Assembly: GCA_004764695.1 (NCBI GenBank)
Contig: SMSO01000036.1
Span: 1,384,001 to 1,448,000 of the forward strand
Source: Schizochytrium sp. TIO01
Lineage: Eukaryota; Sar; Bigyra; Thraustochytrida; Thraustochytriidae
DNA: 64,000 bases
Direction: 5' to 3'
The notes below the pieces were generated by a model that did not search any database, had not been told where the DNA came from, and worked only from the letters and a program-made list of their open reading frames with translations. Position 1 is the stretch's first letter. Every line of letters begins with the position of its first letter. A program made the translations under genes and the position numbers. Shown piece after piece: positions 32,938-45,212 of this stretch.

Positions 32938-33243
32938 TCAGCAATTGAATGCCTCGGGATTGTCTGCTGTGCACATGTTTCTCCAAAGTCTATGAAACTC
33001 TTAGAGCATCCCTTTTCCCTCTCCCGCCTGTTCGTCAACAAACGTGCAGATTCTGAACCAAAAGCGATGGTGCTAGAGTCCTTAAAAATTTCTCTTGATG
33101 AGTGGAGCACATACTTATTTGGTCAGAGTACCATGCAGAACCCTGCCTTCAAATTCGAACGTCTGGAAATCAGAGTCCGCAAAACAGTCAGCGAGCTGGC
33201 CCGGCCAGCATTTCTTTTAATCTTTACTAGAGTCGATATATGA
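32938..33243 (+). CDS. Weak candidate: 102-codon open frame, ATG at 32992
   Basis: The plus-strand frame is open from 32938 to a TGA at 33241-33243 and contains an ATG at 32992, giving 83 residues. The translation has a balanced, protein-like composition with an amphipathic charged stretch (SEPKAMVLESLKISLDEW) and no low-complexity bias, unlike neighbouring frames. No family is recognised and no splice partner was established. It may be one exon of an intron-containing gene, a decayed gene, or chance. Confidence 0.22.
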   Translation, partial: SAIECLGIVCCAHVSPKSMKLLEHPFSLSRLFVNKRADSEPKAMVLESLKISLDEWSTYLFGQSTMQNPAFKFERLEIRVRKTVSELARPAFLLIFTRVDI

Positions 33244-33362
33244 ATTCTGCTCGAACACTAGCATTCCCCACCATTGTCTCTTGCTGCAATGGTCTTATAA
33301 TATCCTCTAACTAGCAATTGGAGAAGGTTGTACCTCTAAAAGTAATGTAATGTTTTTGGAGG

Positions 33363-33432
33363 ACAAATTGCTCGCGCGGTCTGTTCGTCTCTAACAAGGC
33401 GCGCGCCGCCCTCCTGTCACGGTGCAATTTGT
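33363..33432. repeat. 70-nt inverted-repeat element with GC-rich interior
   Basis: The perfect 9-bp arms acaaattgc (33363-33371) and gcaatttgt (33424-33432) enclose a 52-nt interior that holds the palindrome ggcgcgcgcc (33398-33407). It is an isolated GC-rich foldable block in an AT-rich region. It could be a structured RNA, a small mobile-element footprint or coincidence. Confidence 0.55.
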
Positions 33433-36400
33433 AGGAGCAACTTCGAGAAACTAGAGATTTGCATGAATGTGATCAACATCAGAACTTAGCTTGGAAGGCT
33501 TTACGCTTCTACGTAATTCAATCACGCTCTACACAAAGCATCAGGCACCAGCTCTTGAGGCCAAGTGCAAATATATGATGTTTACGATGCGTACAACGAG
33601 CCACAGGATAAGTAAGACTCATGAGGACTGGGCTTGATTCTCAAATCCTGGTTCCTCATTACCTCATATGCAGTCTTTCAGTGGTTTCAATCCCACTCAT
33701 CTATTGTAAGAAAATCATTCCAAAGAATAGTAAGGCTGCCAAACGTTCAACTGTAGTTCGTATAAAACTAATGAGCAAGCAAACGGGCTTTTGCATTATC
33801 GTTGTTTGTGCAGGAACCTCTCTAATAAACACACCATCTTTTGCTGGATAAGCATGCGAACTAGATGTTATAGAAAATACCTTACCATTCTAGCGCATTT
33901 ACGCACCACGGTGTCCAAGAAGAGAAGAGTGTTGTATCCACAAACCGCGCCATTCTGGTAGTAAACTGATTAAATTCACGTTGTATGTTTTAGGATGCCA
34001 CCGCTAAATACAACAACTCATATCGATCGTATTTATTTACAAACGCAGGTGTATTGCACCCACTAACACGTGTTCCCCGCCGCTTCTGGATAAATATACA
34101 ACTAAGGAACGCCTCAGAACGGTTCCTTCTTTTGAGCGATAACAAACCTAACCAAACACACTTGCTTGAATATTCTTACGACTAGTCAAGCAGGCTCTTT
34201 TTGACCTTATTCAGCAAGGATCTGTTTTTTGAGATTCCTCGAGCAGTACTTCTGATAAGCCTTAATATTCATATGTAAAGCGACGCAAGCACCACTCGAA
34301 GCAATTGGAGCATATTCTTGCGAACACCGAGGTACAGATATAATCAATTTATAAATAGTTTTCAAATTTTATTTACAACGACAACTTTACATTTTTATAC
34401 CTACGAAGAAAATATTTTCATTTCTTTCTTAATTAATTAAAATCAAAAGATATAGAAATAAAAATGCTTCCTTAAATATATTAATAATACTCTCTAACAG
34501 AATTAGAAAGAATAGAAGTTCCAAATTCGGCTTCTAATCAAAATTTATTTTATGGTTTTTAATAATTATGTAACATGAAGTATTCTTTTGAAAGTTGATA
34601 TTTTTTAAAATAAAATGTGAAGTGGACTATTAAGCCACTAAAATATATTATTTTTTTGATAATGAAAAAGTGTAGTTTTATTGGGATGTCACTATAGACC
34701 ATGAACGGGACGGAACGGGTCAAAACTCTATATAAATATGCTATAATTTTCGGATAATAGATAATCACTTGCAAGTTTTTGAAACAATATGGTTTTGCAT
34801 CAGAAACTGCGCTCTGAGGTTGATCGATCTCTCAAGTATTGTATTCTAGAATCCTCTTGTTGGTAAGCCCGATATTTGGAGGACCAGAGATAATAATCCA
34901 GAAACAATTCTCAATTTAACGAATCGGCATGGATGCTATCACAGGGATTTTGCAAGAATAAAGCTGATAATCATGTAGACAAACTGAGATTAGATCGCAG
35001 GTAGGTTATCGCTTGCAAACCAAGGCTATGCGTACAGATAAAGTGGCCTTAACCAAGAGAATATAGAATTCCATCGGAGGCCATCTCTAAAGCTCATCAG
35101 AACTAAACTTGAAGTGGCCATGGAATTCCTGAAGAAATGCTTCACCACTCTATCGTTTGATATCTCTCAAGAATTAAAGTTGCCAAGTAACATTAGATTA
35201 CCCACCTCCAGAACACAACTAAGGGTGCGATATCATCCTGGTGAGTCAACAGGCCCTTTTTTTAATTACCTTTAATTTTTTTTAACATGTAATATTATAC
35301 AAAGAAAAAACTAAAAAAATTAAAAACGCTGTACTAAAGACAGAGCCAATCTGATAAACCATTCACACAAAGTAGAACATGTTAAGCGTTTGCATGGCCA
35401 AGTGGCTTTTTTTTACTCAGAAGGGGCACATGTTAGATGATATTCCTTTTTGAAAGTGCTCTATTTAATATAGTGATATATATATATATATATATAATAA
35501 GACTTCTTACATGGTTAATTACGTTCAAATCAGCCTCCAAAATTAAATAGCAAGTGAAGGCTTTAAACGCTATTGCCACTAAGTAATTCGAAAGAGGTCC
35601 CAAGCAAGAGAAAGTACTTCTTTTCCATTTTCATAGCATCAGTGATTCATACAATGTTGTATGCTAGAAGAAGGCATTAGTAGATGGCATTTCAAGAACG
35701 CTCGAGAGTTTACCTCATAGTATAGAATCACAGTATTTTGCAGTTTTGTCGTCCAGAGTAGTGAAAAACGCGTCCAGGTGCATACGTTTTCCAAGCCAAG
35801 TCACTACTCTTTTCATAGGAAAAGAGAGAGGTCTTCCCTTCTTTGAAAAGAACTTTATAATACTTTGTTGAAAGGTTTCGCGCTGTGCTTACAAATCCCC
35901 TAAATAACCTAATCCACTATGCTTCCGCGTGTTTGTCTAGGAGCTGACTAGAGAATCCTTCGTTTTAAAAATAGAAAGTCTTACACTTTTCTTATTGCCA
36001 GCCGTGAGAAAGGCCAGGGACGAGGCCATCTCGTTCCAACTCGTTCCTGGCGGATCTGAGTTTAGGACTTCTGTCGTGTTATTTCGGTCGGAGAACCTCG
36101 CCCACGTCTCCGGATTTACTTTCGGTCTTGGATGAAGCGAGATTGAGAGGTTTCTCAAGTGTATTTGGACACTTGGGCGACGCCTCAAACTTTGTTTTCT
36201 TAGAACCCGGCAGCTGGTGAGTGCCCTTTCGCCGTGATTCCTCAGTTCGGAAGGAAGGAAGGAAAACACGGCTTCGTTCGAAATTTGGGAGGAACAAAGA
36301 AATACACGACCACACGAACGAGAATGCAGAGTTGCTCGGACAAGGCACGAGCGGTTGTTCGCCTGGTATCAAATATTGGCAGCTAACTAATAATTTTTGA

Positions 36401-38693
36401 AATAAATGAAAAAGTCGCATATGGAGTTTAACATAAAACCTCTATCAATACTGTATTGCCTGCCTTCAGATTAGACTTCCCAGTCTACGCATGAGCGTAT
36501 CGATCGTCTACTTTCTCAACAATTGCGGGGTGATTTGGTGTCAAGAATAAGCCCTGCATTCTAATTATTGTCTCTCTCGAGCAGAGGATGCATTTCAAAC
36601 AAATGAGCAGTCAGAGAAGCTCTTGAAGCAGGGTATGTATAGCAGCATCAAATACCCCCAATCCAGCTCAAATGATGAAATATTCTTTCAAACTGGCCAT
36701 GGTAGCGCCCTCGTGGGGATATCGATAACAGAGAATTGACCGGGAAATACGATGACCAATTATGGTAGCTAGTTGTTGAGTTTGTCCAATCGCTGCTTCA
36801 CGCCTCCTAGTGGTAAAGTCTACTTGTTCGAAGGATTACTACAGCAACATTCCAAACAAGATAACAAGAATAGATATGCTCTGTGCTCTGATTTTCAATC
36901 TAAATTCAAGAATTGCACAGAATTTCCTTACAGTTTGGGCAGTTGAAAGTCTGCTGCTGTCATTAAAAAAAATGGAATCATGAATTAATTGAAGGACTAA
37001 GACTACTCATATTGAAATTTTTCAGTAAAACCTCGATCTATAGGTTACATACCTTCGGCAGCCTAGTTGTCAGAAATCTTTTTTAAAAAACTACTGGAAT
37101 TAGCTTTTAGAAATATGTGAGTGATTTCTGGACTTTGGTGCGCTCGACACTAGTTGCTTTTTCCTTGACATTGATATTCTCTGGTTGATTCTGTAGCAGA
37201 ATAACTGTCAACTTGCAAATTCTTCGAACCAGATGCGGCCTCCGAGTTGGCACATAAACAATTTCGTTCATACATAGTTTTGATTGTTTTGCCCACCCCG
37301 AAATTCAAGAGTACATATATTCACGACAGGGTGTTATCTTCAGCTTCCAAGTTGAAGAACCATTTGCGACAAATACCAGCTAGTAGGTAATAGGTCAATT
37401 CTACATTTTATGGTACTGTCCTAGTCTCGTTTAAGCCTCATTCAGCGTTTGTTTTCTGCTGAGTCAATGCTACAATTGCTGATCTCTGAGCAACTAACAC
37501 ATTCAAAGCTGCATCATTTGTCTTGAATGATTTTGCCACTGCGCGTCGAACCGCCTCCACGTAGCTCAACAATTAAGCTTACAAGGTGATGACGCGTGCC
37601 AAAATCGTGCCTTGGTCTATGCTAAAACAGATTTTTAATATTGAAAAGCCAGGTGAGTCTACTAGAGCCCACATAACACTAATAGATTATTATAATCTTC
37701 TACTATTTAAAACAATTTTATTTTTTATTTTTTTAAATGCAACCAGGCGAAGAAAACACAGTTCTCGACTTTATGATCGTCCCTTGCCTATGCAATCTTT
37801 CGGAATAGTTCACACAAGGGCGTCTGCGCAACCTCGATACACTCCGGTCTATTTGTTATTTACAGGGCTATTTGCATATAGATAAATTGCAACGCTTTCT
37901 GAAAGCATTGAAAAGTTGAAAGATAGAATGCAAATCGCAAATTCAATACGTTTCAATTTTCACTCAAACACGAAAGCACGAAACGCTCTAGAAAGCTAAA
38001 AATGATTCTGATTTCTATTTGTAGTTTAGTTTGACTTCCATTAGAGTTCTTTAATGCATTGCACAATTTAGCAAGACAGGGTCGAAATACCAAGCTTCTC
38101 TTTACAAAGCTCTGGACTATATTATTGCAAATAGCCTACTGGCCGCATTTATTAGTTTTATTAAAGTTTCATTTTGCTTAGTAATTTTATCTTCCTGTTT
38201 CCTTCCAGATGTATTTAGACTGACAACACACGATATCCTGCTCGAATAATTTTTCAAGAGAAAGGTAATCCTGGTTTACGATGAATATAAGTAATCCAAT
38301 AAATAACATATAAGGAAGAAGATCTTGTAAACACTCTTTTCGTCAATTGCCAAATACAAGCTTTAGTAATCAACTCTCAAGGAACTATCAATTTAATCGT
38401 ACGCACTGTCAAGTTGAGGTGCTGCACTCGACATATTCATGGAGGTTAAATGGTTCTTGAGTAATTAGGCAATGTAGTACCCAGCCATGGTCAAGCACAG
38501 AGGAAACGAAAACATCACCGATACGCTTTAGATCTCTAAAGGTGGCTTGTTCAGAGAGTAAACAATGCCTTTTGCAAAACACACTTTAAAAAAGAGGCGT
38601 GCAGAAGGAATTCTTCGTTATATTATTGTCGTCGCAAAATCATGTCGCTGGACTTTGATGTCACCACTACCAGAATCGTAGGAGGCAAGTAAA
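33433..38693. other. Gene-free stretch, AT-rich, 5.3 kb
   Basis: No supported gene. It holds a (TA)n run at about 35476-35496 and a GC-richer patch at about 35.9-36.4 kb. There, two overlapping minus-strand frames (110 and 113 codons) are open at the same positions in different registers and neither shows a motif. The rest is AT-rich with only short frames. Confidence 0.4.
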
Positions 38694-39331
38694 TCAAATC
38701 GGCGGCTCACGGCCCATAATCTGCTTATCGAAAACTACGAGTTTTGCAACGGGTGAGTCTGGAGTCTCTCCGTTCCGATACCTAAGTTCTAGCAAGTCAC
38801 AGCAACCTTCCTTTCGAATATGCTTTTCTTTTAAAGTGGTTACAATAATCTCATTCATGTTATTTTGTAAGTCCTGTGTCTTCAAAAATGAATATTCGGA
38901 AATGTTAGTTTGCAAGAGACAGTCACGAGACTGAGTCGAGAATAGTGAATAAAATATTTGGGGAGAAGTAGGCAGCCCCAGGAAAACACAAGTTGTTGCA
39001 TCATCTACGATCCAGCATGCCGTTGATTCTATTCACCTTCTTTAAAGAAAGCATACCTTGCATGAGGTTTAAGTCATTGCTCCCAGGGATATTCGCCACG
39101 CTCGTGGCTGGAATAGCACTTTCACGAAGCTTCAGTAACGATTCTTATAAGACATAATAGACGCACGCCAAAGTTGAAGAATTCCCGTCTACCCTTTTTC
39201 GGGAACATACTAATATGTTGTCCTGTTATGATGAATGCATTATGATAGATAATAAGGCGAAAGAAACACGATGCTCTTACTTTTGTTGCATGGATGGCAA
39301 AGTACACTCTAAAGACTTTGTAAGGCGGGCG
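38694..39331 (-). CDS. Weak candidate: three-exon gene of unknown function, 5' end undefined
   Basis: Minus-strand exons proposed at about 39331-39211, 39143-39056 and 39003-38694, with introns of 67 nt (donor GTATGT, acceptor TATAAG) and 52 nt (donor GTATGC, acceptor GATCGTAG). Both junctions are phase 1 and restore an open frame through to a TGA at 38694-38696. Intron sizes match the candidate at 5.0-5.7 kb. The last exon (about 103 codons) has a balanced composition with alternating hydrophobic and charged residues (EIIVTTLKEKHIRKEGCC, then VAKLVVFDKQIMG). No domain is recognised and no start ATG is found in the first proposed exon, so an upstream exon would be needed. Joining chance open frames by choosing splice sites is a real risk here. 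Confidence 0.28.
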
Positions 39332-41991
39332 TTACTGAAGAAACACAGGAGTCGGCGAACTCTTCTCTTACAACTACTACCTAGCTACCCACTTCACTCT
39401 CCATCTCTTTCTCCCTGATTCAATTTTTTCTAAGAGGTAAACAAGTAAAAAATATAAATAAAATGCGAATGGATAAAGAAATTGCATAAATAAACATTTT
39501 TTTTAATAAAACCATCTCTTCGTTTGCTGAATGTTTTTGCTTATCCTCTTTTTCTTTTCCTTTTCTTTTATTAGTTTATATTTCAGAACGTTAAATAGGA
39601 TTAAAAGGAAATGCTGAAGCACCTTGTTCTTTTAACTTAAATTGATCAGGTTCTTTAATCAATCATTCATCTTGAAAAGCATGTCTCGTTCCATGTTTTC
39701 ACCAGACTTTGCTTAGTTATCACACAGACTTCTTCTTCGAGTAGGTGTTGATCTGTCATTTCAGACTACCTAGGACACGTTTTCACGGCAGAAAAATATC
39801 ACATTGCTCTGCACATCCTTTGCGAACGGCGCGAGTCTGTTCGTGAAGCCGTGGATGCTTCCTCTCCCTTCATCATGGAACCTTGGCGCTTCTGTCTTGA
39901 AAGTTGGCACGTTTGCACTGTTGCCAGCAAGTCATTATTTGCCAGACCATCCATTTCTCGTTCCTGATGTGCCCATAATAACATGCGTTTCCCGATATGC
40001 CACTATGAATTGGAAGACAAATAAAAAATCGAAGTATCTCATCAATTTTTTTAAACATGAAATAGAATCCACCAAAGACCTTGGAAACGAGACTTTTAAA
40101 AAAACGATGAATAGATCGCAAGCCTAAACTAGCTTCTGCATCGCCCATCCGTTTACTTGAGGCACATGATGAAGCTTTCCAGGCCAGACTATTGCCGATG
40201 TTGAATCCATCCGCTTACATCGCCAGCGAGCTCAAGAATGCTTATCTACAACATTGTCTGTTCGTACACCATCGACTTTTCAAGACAGCATAAGTTTTAT
40301 GTATCTATCTCATCGCATTGTCGCAATCATGATGAAAAGGCATACATACATACATTCCCACGCTTTCAACATTATTAAAAAAACACGATGACAAGTTCAG
40401 AGAGCAGTCATTCGAGCACCCGAAGTTCCCCCACCCTTCATCAACTTTAGTGTCCAAGTCTACGTACTCCACGCTCGATCCACTCAGCCCAGCTCGGTTC
40501 ATCCTGAATAAACTCTTTTCCCAAGATCTTGACAATCCAAGTGTCTCTCTGTGTGGTGCTCGCCATCGCTTCATGACCTCATCGCATGTGCACCCTCGTA
40601 AGCCACGAAGGCAGCCAGCCAAACCAGCTCACGCAGCGCACTCGCCTCGAGAACGGTGTTAAAGCGATCAAGAATTCTGCGGTTCCTGGCAAGATCGGCA
40701 CGCATTCTCCGAGCACAGCTAGCTGGCCCAGGACCCGTGCTGCCTGTGAACCTCTGCCGCACCAGCTTCAAAGTTTCGATCGAAGAAAACCTCGCTTGGC
40801 CCGTGCTGCTGCTCGCTCCGCACCGCTTCCACGGCAATGTTCTTGAGCTCTTCAGGGAGGGACACCCACGATTGGTCCTATGGCTCGGGGAGAGGTGCCT
40901 GAAGTCAACCGCGGAGAAGGCGTCGCAGGCGCGTCTTTAGTCCACTCCTTTTTCCCTTTCCCTCTCTTGTTCATACATAGTCTTTTTGTCGTTATTTCTT
41001 CTCATTTCATCTTTATTAAAATAATGTGTTTGTAAATTAGTTTATTATTTAGTTTGCTAAGCAGTAGTAGTAGTTTCAATGAGTAAGATTATTGTAGTAT
41101 ATGCATGGCTTCACTCGCTCGCTGTCTTCGAAGGGCTGAGCACGCTCGCAAAGGTAGGTAGGAGGTATGAATATTCCGAAAGGTTGTGACGATCGTGATG
41201 GTTTGTGAAAGAATTGGACCGCGGACGGCCCGATGGCGAACTTTGGTGTTTGGTGTAGTGCCAGCGTGTCTTGGATTGAATGATCGAATCCTCGGTCTCA
41301 TTTGGTGGCTGATCAAGTTCCAGTCTGAGTTAGTTGGACCTCGCTCAGGTTCACCTTTCTTAAACCCTCGTTCTGAAGAAAAAAGAGAAATGGCTATTTT
41401 ACAGCAACAAACAAATTACATCTTCTCTTTAAATTACTGATTACGTGTGATTGATTAATTGGTTTATGGATCTATGAAAAGGGCGATCGATCACTGTCAT
41501 ATCACGATCATTCTTCATTTCATTCTCAGGTGACCTCCTAAGGCACGAATTCTGTCGGTGGTCTTCAGGTTGCAACTGTTTAACTGATGCCAACGTCTTG
41601 AACCTTCGTTGGAGCCTCTTTCATGGCGTTGGAGTCTGCGTTGCCAGGCCTGCCTGATCTTGTGAAAGCCGCGAGCTAGCTGTCTAGACGATTCCTCGAC
41701 TGGCAACCTGCAAGCTTCCCACTTATTGAAGCAGTTTTACCATGGTCAGTGCCAGCGAGTTGCATTGAGAAACGACCCAAGAAATGAGTGGTTTCTTCAT
41801 TCATCGATCCATTAAATGCGTGCGTGAATTCAATGCATGCACTTCTTACCCTAATACCATCAGAGTGCACTCTCAAACATGCATGCACGCACCAATCCAA
41901 ACCCGTCGAGAGCCACAAGCGTGCTGGCTGGAGATTCTGCCGCCATTTCGCTTCCGCGCCTGAGCACGATCCCCATCAGCTACTTCACTAC
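39332..41991. other. Gene-free stretch with GC-richer island at 40.4-41.3 kb
   Basis: No supported gene. Between 40.45 and 40.94 kb, frames on both strands are open at once (70-105 codons) because the island is GC-rich. None carries a recognisable domain, and a real gene cannot be chosen among them. Confidence 0.4.
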
Positions 41992-42095
41992 TCATTCATT
42001 CATTCATTCATTCATTTGTTTGTTTGTTTGTTTATTTGTTTATTTGTTTATTTGGCTGACTGATTATTTCATTCATTCATTCATTCATTCATTCA
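41992..42095. repeat. Compound (CATT)n-(GTTT/ATTT)n-(CATT)n microsatellite
   Basis: A CATT array, then GTTT/ATTT units, then a second CATT array, symmetric in layout. Plus-strand readings give His-Ser-Phe-Ile repeats and are not genes. Confidence 0.9.
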
Positions 42096-42773
42096 CTGTT
42101 TATTAGGAGCTCAACCCGAACTTCAGACTTCTAACTAAAAGTTCGTCTTCTCAACCTCGCTAGTACCTTCCAATACTTACAGGTACCTACCGCTCCCTTT
42201 CGCAAGGTGTGCACTGGACTGCTACTCTATACGCTATCTACCGCCCCCTAGGACCGCTGAGGCGTGGGACCTTTCGGGGCAAATGTCACGTGGAGATACT
42301 TTAGCTGTAACGCTAGGAGTGGTGGCGGCTGAGTTGGCGCTTGGGCGGCGGCGTCGAGCGGCGTCTTTTCCTTAGGACCGGCTTAGGGTCAGCTAGGATG
42401 GGAAGATCGAGCGCGAGCGGAGTGATTTTCGATTCAGGTTTCTGGCGGAGAAAGGGACTGAAGCAGAGCACTTCTCAGTCTCTGAGAAGGCACGCGCAAA
42501 GAGGTGTGAGAGGACGCTGTTTAAGCCAGGCAAAAGCCCGTGAGCGGGTTCTTCAATCTTCGCTCCCATCATCCGCAGCTTGGTTTGTTTTAGCGAAGCT
42601 CGGCGGAACAGGAAAGTTTGGAGGCGAAGTCATGAACTTCGAAACGTTGAACTTCGGACATAGACGAAGAATACACCTCGGTAGCAGTACATAGGCACGC
42701 AGTAGGGGTGGAGGGATTAGGAGTGAAGGCGAATATTTTACTTTGGTTTACTATGAAGTTTTAAACCATTGCT

Positions 42774-42804
<31 letters not shown>

Positions 42805-45168
42805 GATTAATAGTTTGTTTGTATTGTTTTTAATTGAGGGGGAATTGAAGGACTCGAAGAACTTGGAGAGGATGATGAAGTCCTCCTCTCGCCTCGCTTC
42901 TCTTCTAATCCGGATTCTTTCTTTTGCAATCTTGAAAGAAGACAGTATGTTGCAACGATGTAGACGAGAAACTCTCCCGTGTGAAGTGCACCTGCTCTTG
43001 CATCTGCAGGAGTCTTTCGATCAACGTCGCATTTATGGCGATCTGCTCAGAAAAAAAGTCAGACCCACCATGTAGAACATAACAAGAGTAAGGCCGTAGC
43101 AATATGATATTTTATTCTAGTAATAAAACAAGAGGTAATGTTGATAATAATCTGCTGCTTAGTTTTAATTGAAACAAACCTTGGAGATTGGGCAAAGATC
43201 TCAAGATAGATCGCCATGTTTTGAGAGCTGACAATGGCTTTAAAGATCGCATTTCTTTCCACAGAAGCCGTGACTTTCTTTTCTACAACGCCGCTGCTGG
43301 CGTTTTCGATCCCGGCATGAGCAGCGAGTGCAAACTTTGTAAAAGTGAATGAATGATGGACAAGGCGGCGGGCGCTTAATAACCTGCAGAATAAAGAGTT
43401 GAGACGAGTTGCAGATCGCAACGTTGAAACATCTTGTAAAACTGAGCTCAGAAACTAGCACTAGAAGCTGCGCAGTAGGTTTGAAACTGACGCTAGAAAT
43501 ATGCATCGACCACTTCTTCATCCAAAAGCGGCAGAAATAGTAGCCTGGTTTCCCTGACCTCCATGGATTGAAACAGCGGATTGTCCTTCGCCTCGCGTTG
43601 TTGATTCCATGTAGCAGTTAGATGGCTGTCAAGATGTTCGATTAGCTGGCTAGATAGTGAGTGAGCAAGCAAGCAAGCAAATAATTGAAGAAGTAGGAGG
43701 GATCCTCATAGAATGAGCCTTGGCTTTGGGAGCCTTTTTGTTAGGAGGCGGTATTTTCAGCAAGACTTCTCGTTTCTCGTAGGAACTCTGCCTCGTTTAC
43801 GATAGGTCAAAGCTCTTTCTTCCTCTCTCTTTAGTTCTTTACTTTTAAAACCTAGAAGACCTCATTTCATCCCATATCACTCACTGGTACATGGAACAAG
43901 AATACTTACTCCTCGTAACTTCTTCTCTCCCGGCCTCGCAAGTGAAAACGGAAGCATCTCCTTCTATTTCTAAGAAACGAAAAACTTTCCTTAAAAAACC
44001 AATTCACTTTCTAGTTTTCACAAGTTTAAAGATATTTATTTTTAAAAATTATTAAAACATAGAATTATTTCACTTTAATTTTTTTTAACATAAATATATA
44101 ATTTTAACACTAAATTGATTTAATAACATTAAAAGCTGTCAGTAACATTTTTTTTTGTTAAGAATTGTTTTAAAAGAATAATATTTTTAAATAGAATGGC
44201 ACATCATCATAATACTAATTTGATTAAAATGTTTAAACTTAGCCTGGTTCTGGAAGTAAATTAAAAACATTAAAATGAAATAAAATGAAATAAAAACTGG
44301 AAGAAACCTCAACTCTCTTTGAAAACCTGTTCAAAAGAAGAAAAAGTTTACCCTGGCTGGCTGGCTGGCTGGCTTGCATTCTTTAAATGCTTCGGTGTGA
44401 AATTGGAAGTGATCCCAAAACACTTTTTTTCCAACGCGGATTTCTCACTCACTACTCCTACTCGGCGTTAGATGCATTGCCTAGTAGTTACATACCGACT
44501 GCTAGTGCTGGCGAGGAGGGGCGAGGCTACCGAAACGCCTAGTCTCATCTCTAAGGGGTGAATGCTAACAAAAGTAATTGTCCTGGCATCTCCTGAGCTC
44601 TTTGTCACATATATATATATATACACATACATACATAGACATAGACATAGACATGGCGATCTAAAAATATATGTGTATGCGTTTATTCATAGATATCGTC
44701 ACTTAGTTAGCACATCGAAGCGATCGACGTCTTGGCCTGAGCGGGAGCTGGTATGGCGTGGCGATCGAAGCTCAAGGCAGCTTTGAAATTAGAACGCGAG
44801 GCCGACGCCTCCGTGCTAGTCAGCGACCTGCTCTGAAGAAGCTGGCCGTCAAATTGCATCCTCAATGAATGAATTACACCAATTAGTCCACAAGAAGAGG
44901 CCGCCGAAATGTGCCTTGTATGCGTGCATGTATGCGTCCCGTGAGATGGCCGGCTTGAGCAGCTTGCTTGAGCCGAAGGCGGTCTCCGTCCGAGCGGGGA
45001 ATAAGCTGCTGCCATTGCAATCTGGAGCTTTCCGGTGTTGAAGCTTTCCGGTGATTTGCACAATTCGAGATACCACGGATGAGATCAACGTACTTACAGA
45101 GGGATCTCCAGCCTCAGCTGGCTGCTGTGGACTGGCATGAAGATGAATAAATCCCTGCTCGACGGGCA
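42096..45168. other. Gene-free stretch with minor simple repeats
   Basis: No supported gene. It contains (GATT)n at about 42774-42801, (GGCT)n at about 44353-44374 and a TA/CATA/GACATA run at about 44610-44655. A GC-richer island at 42.3-42.7 kb has a 117-codon plus-strand frame without motifs. Very AT-rich at 44.0-44.3 kb. Confidence 0.45.
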
Positions 45169-45212
45169 GCTAGCTAGCTATGGATGGATGGATGGATGGA
45201 TGGATGGATGGA
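45169..45212. repeat. (GCTA)3 followed by (TGGA)n microsatellite
   Basis: The self-complementary GCTA units at 45169-45180 run directly into eight TGGA units. The two motifs meet without a gap. Confidence 0.85.
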
